A DNA stretch of 64,000 bases, from NCBI RefSeq assembly GCF_001687665.2, contig NZ_CP016543.2, forward strand, positions 310,001 through 374,000, written 5' to 3'. Below the pieces are notes generated by a model. That model searched no databases, was not told where the DNA came from, and saw nothing but the letters and a program-made list of their open reading frames with translations. Positions within the stretch are counted from its first letter, which is position 1. Every line of letters begins with the position of its first letter. This DNA is from Planococcus donghaensis (lineage in GTDB: Bacteria > Bacillota > Bacilli > Bacillales_A > Planococcaceae). Below, piece by piece: positions 9,330-17,989 of the stretch. Both the position numbers and the translations under genes were made by a program.

Positions 9330-10271
9330 ATGACAAAGAAATCAATGGGAATTCATCACATTACGGCGATTGTCGCAGATCCTCAAGAAAATGTAGACTT
9401 TTATGCCGGTGTGTTGGGGTTGCGGTTAGTCAAGAAAACCGTTAATTTTGATGACCCAGAAACATATCACCTGTATTTCGGCGACGAATCAGCGAAGCCA
9501 GGTACCATTATTACGTTCTTTCCTTGGGGTAACGCCTATAAAGGGAAAATTGGTGATGGCCAAGTGGGCGTTACAACATATGCAGTTCCCATCGGGGCTT
9601 TAACCTTTTGGGAAAAGAGACTCCAGAAATTCAATATTTCTTTTTCAAAAGAAAGTCGTTTCGAAGAACACTATTTAGCATTTGATGACCCACATGGCCT
9701 TCATTTAGAATTAGTCGAAAGACAAGAGGGAGAGTCCAGTAATTGGGAGACGCAAGGAGTAACAAAAGATGTCGCGATTAAAGGGTTTGGTGGGGCAACA
9801 TTGTACACAGCTAATGCAGAAAAAACAGCTGAGTTATTAGAAACAGTGATGGGCCTTGAAAAAATTGGGGAAGAGGTTGGCTTATTGCGTCTCCGCGCAG
9901 CGAGTGAGATAGGGAACATGATTGATGTGAAATTGTCTCCTGTTGGAGTAGGGCAAATGGGCGTTGGGACGGTTCACCATATTGCTTGGCGTGCACAAGA
10001 TGATGCCGACCAATTGGAATGGAAAAAGCAAATCGAGACATATGGCTTAGGTGTAACACCGGTTCAAGATCGCCAGTATTTTAATGCGATTTATTTCCGT
10101 GAATATGGAGACATTCTATTTGAGATTGCGACAGACCCGCCAGGATTTGCGATAGACGAGTCATTAAATTCGTTAGGGGAAAACTTGATGCTACCGGAAC
10201 AGTATGAACGGCATCGAAAAAACATTCAACGTCTCTTACCGCCTATTCAAGTGCGGAATGTGGATAAATAA
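9330..10271 (+). CDS. Ring-cleaving dioxygenase, VOC/glyoxalase fold (MhqO/MhqA-like)
   Basis: 313 residues with two glyoxalase/VOC modules (about 5-130 and 150-280). The N-terminal GIHHITAIVADPQENVDFY supplies the first metal His. The second module contains VHHIAWRA and FREYGDILFEIATDPPGF, which provides the distal metal ligand region. This is the pattern of B. subtilis MhqA/MhqE/MhqO, Fe(II)-dependent enzymes linked to detoxification of hydroquinones and quinones. No MhqR-type regulator is adjacent. The ATG follows AAAGGAG. It stands alone and ends in a bidirectional terminator. Confidence 0.88.
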   Translation: MTKKSMGIHHITAIVADPQENVDFYAGVLGLRLVKKTVNFDDPETYHLYFGDESAKPGTIITFFPWGNAYKGKIGDGQVGVTTYAVPIGALTFWEKRLQKFNISFSKESRFEEHYLAFDDPHGLHLELVERQEGESSNWETQGVTKDVAIKGFGGATLYTANAEKTAELLETVMGLEKIGEEVGLLRLRAASEIGNMIDVKLSPVGVGQMGVGTVHHIAWRAQDDADQLEWKKQIETYGLGVTPVQDRQYFNAIYFREYGDILFEIATDPPGFAIDESLNSLGENLMLPEQYERHRKNIQRLLPPIQVRNVDK

Positions 10272-10311
10272 AAAGAAGCATCTCTGAACTTGTTTCAGAG
10301 GTGCTTCTTTA
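10271..10311. terminator. Bidirectional terminator, dioxygenase / proline dehydrogenase
   Basis: AAAGAAGCATCTCTGAA pairs with TTTCAGAGGTGCTTCTTT around a CTTG loop, flanked by A and T runs. Confidence 0.85.
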
Positions 10312-10314
10312 TAG

Positions 10315-11223
10315 TTATTTCGAAATCATGCTTCTTAACATCAAGTTGATGTTTTGAGGTCTTTCAGCAAGTCTTCTCATATAGTACGCATACCAGTCCT
10401 GACCAAAAGGTACATAAGTAGTAAAGGCATACCCTTCTTTGGCTAAATCTTTTTGCATTTCAGAACGAAAACCATATAACATCTGAAACTCAAAGCGATT
10501 CAAAGGAATGTTTTCTTCTTTTACAAATGCTTTTACTTTTTCAATAATGTGGTGATCATGTGTAGCAATCGAAGTAAATCCAGGGGATTTAAGATGAATC
10601 TTAATGAGCTTTAAATAATTTTCATCGACTTCGTGTTTTTCTTGGAATGAAACTTCGGCACTTTCTTTATAGGCCCCTTTTACGAGGCGAAGTCGAACGT
10701 CTTTTAAAGTTTCCACATCTTTTTCGGAGCGATACAAATAGGCTTGGATGACTGTGCCGACATTCTCATACTCTTTACGTAAAGCTTCTAATATATCGAG
10801 TGTTTGTTGGAGGTGAGCATAATCTTCCATATCTAAGTTGATGAAGATGTCGTAGTGGAAAGCTGCAGCTACGATTTCTTGAATGTTTTTCAAGCAAAAA
10901 TCGAAATCTACATCTAATCCAATTTGTGTCAACTTCACAGACATATGGGCATTGACACCATAAACTTGAATAGCTTCCAGTGTCTCTAATATCGCCTCTT
11001 TGGCTTTTGTAGCTTCTTCTTTTGTGTGAACAAATTCGCCGAGACTGTCGATTGTGGCGCTAATTCCGTCAGCATTCAACTCTTTTACCGACTGCATCAT
11101 ACTTGCGATGTCAGTTCCGGCAACAACTTTTCCAGCCCCTAATTTCAAGCCCCACTTTTTAGCAGCACTGTTTAATGGTTGATTTTTGGATAATGCAATA
11201 AAGAAGTTTTTTGTTACACCCAC
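10315..11223 (-). CDS. Proline dehydrogenase (monofunctional)
   Basis: 302 residues, the size of monofunctional bacterial ProDH (PutB/FadM type), which oxidises L-proline to P5C with FAD and passes electrons to quinone at the membrane. Diagnostic are the RLVKGAYKES FAD/substrate stretch, ATHDHHII, the FEFQMLYGFR strand and the C-terminal YYMRRLAERPQN helix bearing the proline-carboxylate-binding Arg pair. The GTG at 11223 has AGGGGG 8 nt upstream; an ATG at 11225 is out of frame. A P5C dehydrogenase is not in the window. A promoter with an overlapping cre-like site lies upstream, suggesting glucose repression. Confidence 0.93.
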   Translation of the reverse strand: MGVTKNFFIALSKNQPLNSAAKKWGLKLGAGKVVAGTDIASMMQSVKELNADGISATIDSLGEFVHTKEEATKAKEAILETLEAIQVYGVNAHMSVKLTQIGLDVDFDFCLKNIQEIVAAAFHYDIFINLDMEDYAHLQQTLDILEALRKEYENVGTVIQAYLYRSEKDVETLKDVRLRLVKGAYKESAEVSFQEKHEVDENYLKLIKIHLKSPGFTSIATHDHHIIEKVKAFVKEENIPLNRFEFQMLYGFRSEMQKDLAKEGYAFTTYVPFGQDWYAYYMRRLAERPQNINLMLRSMISK

Positions 11224-11243
11224 ATTTGATTCCCCCTATACTG

Positions 11244-11257
11244 TTAAAGCGCTTTGT
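11244..11257. promoter_or_regulatory. cre-like (CcpA) site in the proline dehydrogenase leader
   Basis: TTAAAGCGCTTTGT matches the palindromic cre core TGAAAGCGCTTTCA at 11 of 14 positions, with a perfect AAAGCGCTTT centre. It lies about 8-21 nt downstream of the predicted start site, where CcpA would block elongation or initiation. Confidence 0.5.
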
Positions 11258-11271
11258 TGAGCAGTTAAGCT

Positions 11272-11300
11272 TTTATACAGGAATGTCCTGCTTAATGTAA
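11272..11300 (-). promoter_or_regulatory. Sigma-A promoter for proline dehydrogenase
   Basis: On the minus strand TTACAT (-35, 11300-11295), a 17-nt spacer and TATAAA (-10, 11277-11272). The spacer contains the inverted repeat CAGGA-ATG-TCCTG, a possible activator site. Confidence 0.5.
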
Positions 11301-11519
11301 TATGGTCTATATTCCAAGGGAGTTGATATGCAATCCTTTGTTAACTCAGAGCATATCACATATTAACTGAAAACTAAAAATCTAAGAAAGTAGAAGGTTT
11401 TGTAAGAGTTGTGTGTGCTAAGGTTTAAACTTAAATAGGAAATATCAAATTGGAAAAGATAAAGATACAAAAAAGTGTAGAATGGAACAAGCAATTAAAG
11501 ATAAGTGAGGGGGGATAAA

Positions 11520-12929
11520 ATGAATCCGAAAGCTGCCAAAGGCTTTATATTTTCAGTTACAGGCTATGGTTTGCTGCATTTTGTCACCTATTTTTATGAA
11601 ACGGCATTATTAACGTTAATGCTTTCGGTATTAGGTGTTTTGCTGTTACTATTTGCTGCAATCTTACTGCCTTTTAAAAAGTTTCAATTGCAAATGGGGT
11701 TAGTGATTATGGCGATAGCTATGTTGTTTTTCACAAGCGATTCGTTGGGTAATGACTTAATCCGCGGGTTACAGCAAATGAGAAATTTAGTAGGTTTGCT
11801 ATTAGTAGTGCCAATGATTAGTTGGGTTTTAAAGGAAGAGCCTTATATAGAAGAAATTATGAGTTATGCTCATAACTTTTTAAATCAAAGCCAAAAATTT
11901 TACTTTGGTCTTATGGCAATGACTCAAGTTATTTCGCATTTTCTACTATTTGGTGTCGTGCCAATGATGTATCATTTTATCGATAATTTTTTAAAAGATC
12001 ACAAAGGGGAAGCGTGGGAAAATTTTAAAGGAACCGCAATTCTCCGTGGTTTTGGACTTTCTACATTATGGGTAATTAGTATTCCGAGCTTCATTTTTGC
12101 GGTGGAGGCCTTGGGTGCAACACTTTGGAAGTCCATGGCGCTTGGTTTTCTCTTTGCGTTAGCCGGGACGATTTTATCGGTCATGTTTTCTTATTATCAA
12201 GAAAAGAAAGATGGAGTGGACTTTTCAGGGATATTAGGAGATGAAATTGAAAAAGCCATGAAAAATTCTCGGAATCAAGGAAAATGGAATAAGGATGTGG
12301 CAGAATTTGCTTTTTTGTTTATCTCTTTGTTTGGAACCATTTTCTTTGTTCACGAAATTACAGGGCTCGAGTTTTTGCTGACCATCCCGCTAGTTATACT
12401 TGTATGGACTTTTCTCTATTTTCTTATTAAACGAAGATTGCCAAGTTTTATTGGTGAAAGCGAGTATTATCTTTCAACAGGAATCGCAAAACAAGCGCAA
12501 CAATACAGTATTTTAGTCGCAGCGGGCCTACTAATTTATATTTTAAATCAATCGAATGTTGGAGAGTATGTTGTGGGGGGCATGAATTTTTTGACGGGGA
12601 TTATCCCTTTGTTAAACATATTGTTTCTTTTGCCGTTCATTGTAATTTTACTTGGTTTTATAGGCTTAGGTCCGTTACCAGTTATCGTATTAGTAACAGG
12701 TATATTAGAAGCCATTCCATTTCCCTACCCCCCAGAATTAGTCGTGTTAGCAGTTACGTCAGGAAGCGTTATTTCTATTGTTTTATCACCTTTCGTTATG
12801 CCAGTGATTATATTAAGCAGTGTCAACGGACTAAGTGGTGTCCGTAACGGTCTGCAATTCAATTTGAAATTTGCCATTGCTTTTTATATTATGGTGCAAT
12901 TATTTATTCAAACAGTGATTCATTTATAG
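11520..12929 (+). CDS. Polytopic membrane protein, unknown transporter-like
   Basis: 469 residues from the ATG at 11520, whose ribosome binding site GAGGGGGGAT lies 4-5 nt upstream. About 11-12 hydrophobic segments are spread over the length, split by a charged cytoplasmic loop near residues 225-260. This resembles the two-halves layout of ion-transporter-superfamily proteins. The second half includes a Gly/Pro-rich stretch (LLGFIGLGPLPVIVLVTG) like the re-entrant region of such carriers. I cannot place it in a named family. It is the only gene of its unit, between a long regulatory gap and a terminator. Confidence 0.7.
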   Translation: MNPKAAKGFIFSVTGYGLLHFVTYFYETALLTLMLSVLGVLLLLFAAILLPFKKFQLQMGLVIMAIAMLFFTSDSLGNDLIRGLQQMRNLVGLLLVVPMISWVLKEEPYIEEIMSYAHNFLNQSQKFYFGLMAMTQVISHFLLFGVVPMMYHFIDNFLKDHKGEAWENFKGTAILRGFGLSTLWVISIPSFIFAVEALGATLWKSMALGFLFALAGTILSVMFSYYQEKKDGVDFSGILGDEIEKAMKNSRNQGKWNKDVAEFAFLFISLFGTIFFVHEITGLEFLLTIPLVILVWTFLYFLIKRRLPSFIGESEYYLSTGIAKQAQQYSILVAAGLLIYILNQSNVGEYVVGGMNFLTGIIPLLNILFLLPFIVILLGFIGLGPLPVIVLVTGILEAIPFPYPPELVVLAVTSGSVISIVLSPFVMPVIILSSVNGLSGVRNGLQFNLKFAIAFYIMVQLFIQTVIHL

Positions 12930-12940
12930 CGCAACGATTG

Positions 12941-12980
12941 ATGCACGAAAAAGCTTTGACAAGCTTTTTCGTGCATTTTA
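12941..12980 (+). terminator. Terminator after the polytopic membrane protein
   Basis: ATGCACGAAAAAGCTT pairs perfectly with AAGCTTTTTCGTGCAT around TGAC, followed by TTTTA. Confidence 0.8.
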
Positions 12981-13000
12981 AATATTCAAAAGAAGGAACA

Positions 13001-13125
13001 TTGAAAGCCTGTTACCCATAGCGTATAATTTGAAATAACTGAATATTAAAACGAGGAGTGTGTACAAGGTAACATAGAGGTGAAATTCTATAACGACAAA
13101 ACCGCCACATTTAAGTGGCGGTTTC
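13001..13125 (+). ncRNA. Candidate small orphan transcript (~90 nt)
   Basis: TTGAAA (13001-13006), a 17-nt spacer and a perfect TATAAT (13024-13029) form one of the best sigma-A promoters in the window, yet no gene follows on this strand. Transcription would start near 13036 and stop at the hairpin 13099-13124. The ~90 nt product has Shine-Dalgarno-like GAGGAG and AGAGGTG but only 5-codon and hairpin-spanning frames (GTG 13080, 20 codons). It ends just short of the convergent aroK stop. It may be an sRNA, a tiny-peptide mRNA or the relic of a lost gene. Confidence 0.35.
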
Positions 13126-13130
13126 CTTTT
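13099..13130. terminator. Bidirectional terminator between orphan unit and aroK
   Basis: AAACCGCCAC pairs with GTGGCGGTTT around a 6-nt loop. On the minus strand it is followed by TTTTG, so it also terminates aroK. Confidence 0.7.
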
Positions 13131-13690
13131 TATTTAGGTTGAGGCGCATGAATTTCCCAAGATAATTTCAGCGCATCTGCTAAGTAATCTGCAGCTTCTT
13201 CCGCTTTAAAGTTATCGATTTGAAATTTAGAGTGGTTTAGGGAGTAACTATTTTGTCGTTCAAGAAATAACGATTTAATATCTTCGAGAGAACGTCCTTT
13301 TAGTAAAGGTCGGTTATCTGTGAGAATGTGGATTCGGTCTTTCCAAGATTCCCATGAAATATCGAGAAATAAGACGATGCAATTAGTCATGCAAAGGTCT
13401 TGAATTTCTTTTTGCAAAAAGGCACCACCTCCAACAGAAATAATGTTGAGCGGTTGTTGACTGTACCTCTCGATCAATTCCTTTTCTTTAGCACGAAAAA
13501 CTTGTTCGCCGTAGAGCTCGAATATTTGTGGGATGGCCATAGCGAACTCTTTTTCAATTTCAGCATCGATATCTACAAAATTGCGGTACAGTTTTAAGGC
13601 TAATAACTTTCCGACAGTAGTTTTTCCAACGCCCATAAAACCGATACACACAATGCTTTTTTCACGGATAGATAAACCGAAATTTCTCAT
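13130..13690 (-). CDS. aroK: Shikimate kinase
   Basis: 186 residues. Phosphorylates shikimate at the 3-OH with ATP, fifth step of the chorismate pathway. Walker A GFMGVGKT is at 17-24; the shikimate-binding DIDAEIE stretch, the GGGAF turn (Walker-B-like, substrate Arg/Gly region) and the NRPLL lid motif follow in order. The ATG at 13690 has AGAAGG 6 nt upstream; a TTG two codons earlier directly abuts that site. The protein is slightly longer at the N-terminus than the minimal enzyme. Other aro genes are not near. Confidence 0.94.
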   Translation of the reverse strand: MRNFGLSIREKSIVCIGFMGVGKTTVGKLLALKLYRNFVDIDAEIEKEFAMAIPQIFELYGEQVFRAKEKELIERYSQQPLNIISVGGGAFLQKEIQDLCMTNCIVLFLDISWESWKDRIHILTDNRPLLKGRSLEDIKSLFLERQNSYSLNHSKFQIDNFKAEEAADYLADALKLSWEIHAPQPK

Positions 13691-13877
13691 GGACAACCTT
13701 CTTTCTTTTTAGAGTGATTCGTCGGGTTCATAGCCTACTTTACCTTATTTGTATCAAAAATTCATCGGATTTACTGAATATATATGTTTTATTTTCAAAG
13801 TGATATTCAACTTTAGTTGGAAGAAGGGTTCAGCTGTTTTTTGAGTAGAACACTTATTTAGTTTAGGGGGTAGTTTG

Positions 13878-14918
13878 ATGGGAACGAGTTATATACTGAC
13901 AGGATCATATGCATCCGAAATAGAGCCAGGTATTAAACTTTGGGAATTTGAAAAGAGTACTGGGGAGCTAACTGAGTTAACGAGTATTGGAGGCATCGAA
14001 CGTCCTTCGTTTCTTGCTATTCATCCAAATGGCACAAGTTTCGTTGCTACTAGCGAAGTTGGGAATGGTGAACTAGTGAGTTACTGGATTCATCCTACTA
14101 CTAAAAAAATGATGGAAATTAATAGGCAACCTTCGAATGGCGACCATCCAGCGCATGTGACCATCGATGAAACAGGAAATTGGCTATTATCTGTTACTTA
14201 TTCAGGAGCAACTATTAATGTTCATCCTCTATTAGCAGATGGGGCAATTGGCGAGTTAGCATTTTCTACAAAGCATGAAGGTTCTGGACCAAATAGCGAT
14301 CGACAAGATGCGGCTCATCCACATTCAATTATCCAAGTGCCAGACAGAAATCTATTTCTTGTATCCGATTTAGGGACCGATACAATTACTACCTACAAAT
14401 TAAATACGGCTGATGGAAAGTTGACGCATCAGCATACTGTCCAAACAGAAGCGGGAGCGGGACCGCGTCATTTAAGTTTTCACCCTACAAGGCCTTTTGT
14501 CTATTCAGTAAATGAACTGAATTCTACGTTAATGGTCTATAAAATCAGTCGTGACGGACAATTGGAATTTCTTCAATTAGTGCCGTTAGTGCCAGATAGT
14601 TATGAAGGGGAAAATACGAGTGCAGAAATCGCAGTATCGAGCGATGGCAAATTTGTTTATGCTTCAAATCGTGGACACGATAGTATTGCTTCTTTTGCTG
14701 TTCAGGCTAATGGGACATTAGAAAATTTAGGATTGGCGAGTTCAGGAGGGGAAGGGCCTAGACATTTTGGGCTAATTTCTGGAAATGACTGGTTAATTGT
14801 GGCGAATGAAAACTCGCATACGCTTACAGCTTTGAAGATGGGGCGTGCGGGTACCCCATGCACAGTTGAGAATATTATCCAAACGACCGCACCGGTTTGT
14901 GTCAAAGTCATTAAATAA
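13878..14918 (+). CDS. 6-phosphogluconolactonase-type lactonase (seven-bladed propeller)
   Basis: 346 residues of the lactonase family typified by E. coli Pgl and B. subtilis YkgB, which hydrolyse 6-phosphogluconolactone in the pentose phosphate pathway. The propeller repeats are visible as recurring blades (for example LTGSYASE, HPAHVTIDETGNWL, AHPHSIIQVPDRNLFLVSDLG, GPRHLSFHPTRPFVYSVNE, GPRHFGLISGNDWLIVANE). The conserved His/Arg/Glu residues of the pocket (PHSI, GPRHL, NE) are present. The ATG at 13878 has TAGGGGG 7 nt upstream. Single-gene unit. Substrate is from family knowledge. Confidence 0.87.
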   Translation: MGTSYILTGSYASEIEPGIKLWEFEKSTGELTELTSIGGIERPSFLAIHPNGTSFVATSEVGNGELVSYWIHPTTKKMMEINRQPSNGDHPAHVTIDETGNWLLSVTYSGATINVHPLLADGAIGELAFSTKHEGSGPNSDRQDAAHPHSIIQVPDRNLFLVSDLGTDTITTYKLNTADGKLTHQHTVQTEAGAGPRHLSFHPTRPFVYSVNELNSTLMVYKISRDGQLEFLQLVPLVPDSYEGENTSAEIAVSSDGKFVYASNRGHDSIASFAVQANGTLENLGLASSGGEGPRHFGLISGNDWLIVANENSHTLTALKMGRAGTPCTVENIIQTTAPVCVKVIK

Positions 14919-14930
14919 AACATAGGAGAC

Positions 14931-14984
14931 AAAAACACCTAAAATCGAAGGCCTGAAAACCTGACGAATTTAGGTGTTTTTTTT
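14931..14984. terminator. Bidirectional terminator, lactonase / TM protein
   Basis: AAAAACACCTAAA pairs with TTTAGGTGTTTTT, with a 25-nt apical part that can fold further; T-run at 14977-14984. Confidence 0.75.
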
Positions 14985-15312
14985 ACCAATCCTTTGATTG
15001 TTTTTCAATAATGCCAAGCTCTTTCATAAGACGTGTAAAACCACTATCCCGATTTCCCGCAAAAGCGATTTCGGTGCAAGTGGAATGAGGAGGATAATTA
15101 AGCTCTTGAGCCTTTGCTAACGTCGATTCTTCTAAAAAGTTTGTAGCGTCAGCCTCTTCAAAACAAGAAGGCGCGATATATGTTCTATACGTATGTTCAA
15201 GTATGACACGACTTTCTGGTGCTGGTTTATTTTCTCTTGGTAGAAAAAACAACAGCAACAACACTGCGACAGCCAATAGAAGAGCACTCATCCAAATTTC
15301 TTTTTTTTTCAT
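14983..15312 (-). CDS. Small single-pass membrane protein with two cysteines
   Basis: 109 residues: a short Lys-rich start, one membrane helix (about residues 8-24) and an extracytoplasmic domain containing Cys in APSCFEEAD and in STCTEIAF, about 30 residues apart. Not recognised as a named family. It lies 4 nt downstream of the Sco-family gene, so it should be made from the same mRNA. An outside-facing domain with two Cys next to a copper/thiol Sco protein hints at a partner or target of Sco, but that is inference. Confidence 0.65.
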   Translation of the reverse strand: MKKKEIWMSALLLAVAVLLLLFFLPRENKPAPESRVILEHTYRTYIAPSCFEEADATNFLEESTLAKAQELNYPPHSTCTEIAFAGNRDSGFTRLMKELGIIEKQSKDW

Positions 15313-15316
15313 AAAG

Positions 15317-15895
15317 TTAGTCCTCCGTCAGTAAAATTTCCGCATCCGCCAGAATTTCTTCTACTGGTGGGTTTAATCCTTCATACGATTTCATAATCAC
15401 ACCTTCTTGGTTGACCAAGTAAAAATAAGTGCCATGAATCACTTGGTCATCATTTTCAGGTTTTCTCGCTAAAGTTTGGAAATTATCCATCGCGAAATCA
15501 TCAATTTCTTGTGGAGTATAACCTGTCAGCAAGTTCCAAGTAGATAAATCTGCCCCATAATTTTCAGCATAAGATTTTAAAACTTCAGGTTTATCAAACA
15601 ATGGATCAACACTAAAGGAAACGATTTGAACGTCTAGTCCTTGTTCTTTTAATTGTTCTTGCAAACCTGTCATATTCGACATCATGGGCAAACAAACAGT
15701 GGTGCAATTAGTAAAGACAAAATCGGCCAGCCACACTTCACCTTCTAAATCAGTTAAACCAAATTCTTCATTGTTTTGGTTAGTAAATGTAAAATCCTCA
15801 ATTTCCCATTCAAGCGGATCTTCAATACTTGGGCTACATGCACCCAAAAAAATGCTGATTAACACAGCAAATAATAGATTTTTATACTTTCGCAA
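15317..15895 (-). CDS. SCO1/SenC family lipoprotein
   Basis: Thioredoxin-fold protein that in Bacilli (YpmQ/Sco) helps load copper into the CuA site of cytochrome c oxidase on the outer face of the membrane. A lipoprotein signal ends in FLGAC. The metal/redox motif TNCTTVC and the third ligand His in VIHGTYFYLV are both present, so the copper site looks intact. I chose TTG at 15895 (192 aa) because GAGAGG sits 9 nt before it; the TTG at 15904 directly touches that site. It forms a two-gene operon with the 109-aa membrane protein. Confidence 0.88.
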   Translation of the reverse strand: MRKYKNLLFAVLISIFLGACSPSIEDPLEWEIEDFTFTNQNNEEFGLTDLEGEVWLADFVFTNCTTVCLPMMSNMTGLQEQLKEQGLDVQIVSFSVDPLFDKPEVLKSYAENYGADLSTWNLLTGYTPQEIDDFAMDNFQTLARKPENDDQVIHGTYFYLVNQEGVIMKSYEGLNPPVEEILADAEILLTED

Positions 15896-16053
15896 AAACG
15901 TCAACCTCTCTTTCGATAAACGGTGATCTTCCTAAGCGTAGTAGATATTCTGTTTTCAAACAAGAGCCTAAGTAGAAAGAAATGTGTAGACATTGCGAAC
16001 AGAAGGGTTTTAAAGTTTTTGAATTTAACTAAATTTTTGAATAATCAAGAATC

Positions 16054-16081
16054 TTAACAAGGAATTCACACTACTTATGTA
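16054..16081 (+). promoter_or_regulatory. Possible sigma-A promoter of the glycogen operon
   Basis: TTAACA, a 16-nt spacer and TATGTA lie about 45 nt before the glgB start. The match is moderate. No cre-like or other recognisable operator is seen nearby. Confidence 0.35.
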
Positions 16082-16126
16082 GAATTAAAAGAGACACGGA
16101 ACGGCTAAAACTCTGGAGGTGTGAAA

Positions 16127-17989
16127 ATGAATCAATCAATCATCCAACTTACTGAAGACAAGTTGGAGGCTTTCCATACTGGACAAATGACGGATGCATA
16201 TTGTTATTTTGGAGCACATACCTCAGTAGATCAAACAAGTTTCACACTGTGGGCTCCGGATGTGACAAAAGTATGGGTAGCTTGTACCAATCCTGAAACA
16301 CTAGTAGAAGAAGTTTTTCACATGGAACAGCATCCTCTTGATAAGACTATCTGGCAAGTACAAGTGCCACGAAAGTTATTGGGATATGCCTATGAATATA
16401 TTCTTGAAACACCAAACGGAGAAACTTTACGAAAAGCGGATCCTTATGCTCAGGCGAGTGAAAAGCGACCGCAAACTAAATCGATAATAGTTGGACCGTC
16501 TAAGCATACGTGGTCAAAAACGGTGTTGCAGCAAAAAAAAATTCAAAACAACAATCATTTCGAAAAACCCATGGCTATTTATGAATTGCATATTGGCACA
16601 TGGAAGCGTAATGCTCAAGGGGATTTTTTAAACTACCGTGAATTAGCGTCCGAATTGATTCCTTATGTGTTAGAAATGGGATTCACTCACATCGAAATTT
16701 TGCCAATAACGGAACATCCATTAGATGAATCTTGGGGTTATCAAACGACGGGGTATTTTGCACCGACGAGTCGATATGGTACGAGTGATGATTTAAAGTA
16801 CTTTATTGCCCAGTGTGCAGAAAATAAGGTTGGTTTAATACTAGATTGGATTCCAGGACATTTCTGTGCCGACGAACACGCTTTAGCACTTTTTAATGGA
16901 AATTATTTATATGAAAGCGAGATAGAGGAACGACGCATGAATCCCGATTGGGGAACCTTAAATTTCGATGTCGAAAAAGGAGAAGTGGTAAGTTTTCTCT
17001 TATCGAGTAGCCATTATTGGCTGGAAGAATTTAAGTTTGACGGCTTCCGTATGGATGCACTGATTTGTTTGTTATTTGTTCCAAACATAGAAGAGCGGCA
17101 CTATAACCAACAAGGAACCAGTTTTTTACAAAAACTAACGAGTAGCTTAAAAGCAGCTCACCCTGAAGTGATATTAATTGCTGAGGATGCTTGGAATTAC
17201 CCTAAAGTGACTCATACCGTTGCAAAAGGCGGAATCGGATTTCACTACAAATGGAATTTCGGATGGATGCGAGACACACTTGACTATATGGAAGTACAAC
17301 CTTCGAAGCGCTCCGAAGTACATGAGAAAATGAATTTCTCTTTAATGTATCAATACGAAGAACGTTACCTTCTTGCTCTTTCTCATGACGAAGTAGTTCA
17401 TGGGGAAGCTTCTTTACTAAATAAACTCCCTGGGACACTCGACGAGCGATTTTCGCAGCTGAGATTATTGCTAGGCTTTTGGATAACTCACCCGGGAAAG
17501 AAATTGCTATTTATGGGTCAGGAATTTGGTCATTTCGAAGAATGGGAGTTTAAGCCCGAATTGGATTGGGCATCGTTAGAAACTGAAAATCATAAAAAAA
17601 TGGCGGATTTCACAAAAGAGTTATTGGCTTTTTATAAAAAAGAAAAGGCCCTTTTTGAATTAGACGATCATCCGGACGGCTTTTCGTGGATCGATGCGGA
17701 TAATCACCACCAAAGCGTAGCAGCTTTTATCCGGAGAGGGCGTATGGAAGAAGATGAGTGCATTGTTGTTTGCAATTTTTCAGAGCGGCATTATGAGAAC
17801 TTCAAGCTAGGAGTTCCAAAATATGCAGGGTATGAAAAGGTTTTCACAACAAACAATAGAGATCAAAGACTTATTGTAGATGCAACCGAAGAACCAAGTG
17901 ATGACTTGCCGTATTCCATCCAAATGAATTTGCCTGCATTTACGATGAATATATGGAAACAAAAAAAGAATGGGAGTGAAGCACAGTGA
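16127..17989 (+). CDS. glgB: 1,4-alpha-glucan branching enzyme
   Basis: 620 residues, GH13. Transfers alpha-1,4 segments to form alpha-1,6 branches in glycogen. An N-terminal CBM48-like domain (about 30-115, [13 protein letters not shown]) precedes the (beta/alpha)8 catalytic domain. The four conserved regions are present, with nucleophile Asp310 in GFRMDA, acid/base Glu353 in AEDAW and LSHDEVVHG carrying the transition-state Asp. The ATG at 16127 is set by GGAGGT 6 nt upstream (the GTG at 16121 abuts that site). First gene of glgBCDAP; its TGA overlaps the glgC start by 4 nt. Confidence 0.97.
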   Translation: MNQSIIQLTEDKLEAFHTGQMTDAYCYFGAHTSVDQTSFTLWAPDVTKVWVACTNPETLVEEVFHMEQHPLDKTIWQVQVPRKLLGYAYEYILETPNGETLRKADPYAQASEKRPQTKSIIVGPSKHTWSKTVLQQKKIQNNNHFEKPMAIYELHIGTWKRNAQGDFLNYRELASELIPYVLEMGFTHIEILPITEHPLDESWGYQTTGYFAPTSRYGTSDDLKYFIAQCAENKVGLILDWIPGHFCADEHALALFNGNYLYESEIEERRMNPDWGTLNFDVEKGEVVSFLLSSSHYWLEEFKFDGFRMDALICLLFVPNIEERHYNQQGTSFLQKLTSSLKAAHPEVILIAEDAWNYPKVTHTVAKGGIGFHYKWNFGWMRDTLDYMEVQPSKRSEVHEKMNFSLMYQYEERYLLALSHDEVVHGEASLLNKLPGTLDERFSQLRLLLGFWITHPGKKLLFMGQEFGHFEEWEFKPELDWASLETENHKKMADFTKELLAFYKKEKALFELDDHPDGFSWIDADNHHQSVAAFIRRGRMEEDECIVVCNFSERHYENFKLGVPKYAGYEKVFTTNNRDQRLIVDATEEPSDDLPYSIQMNLPAFTMNIWKQKKNGSEAQ

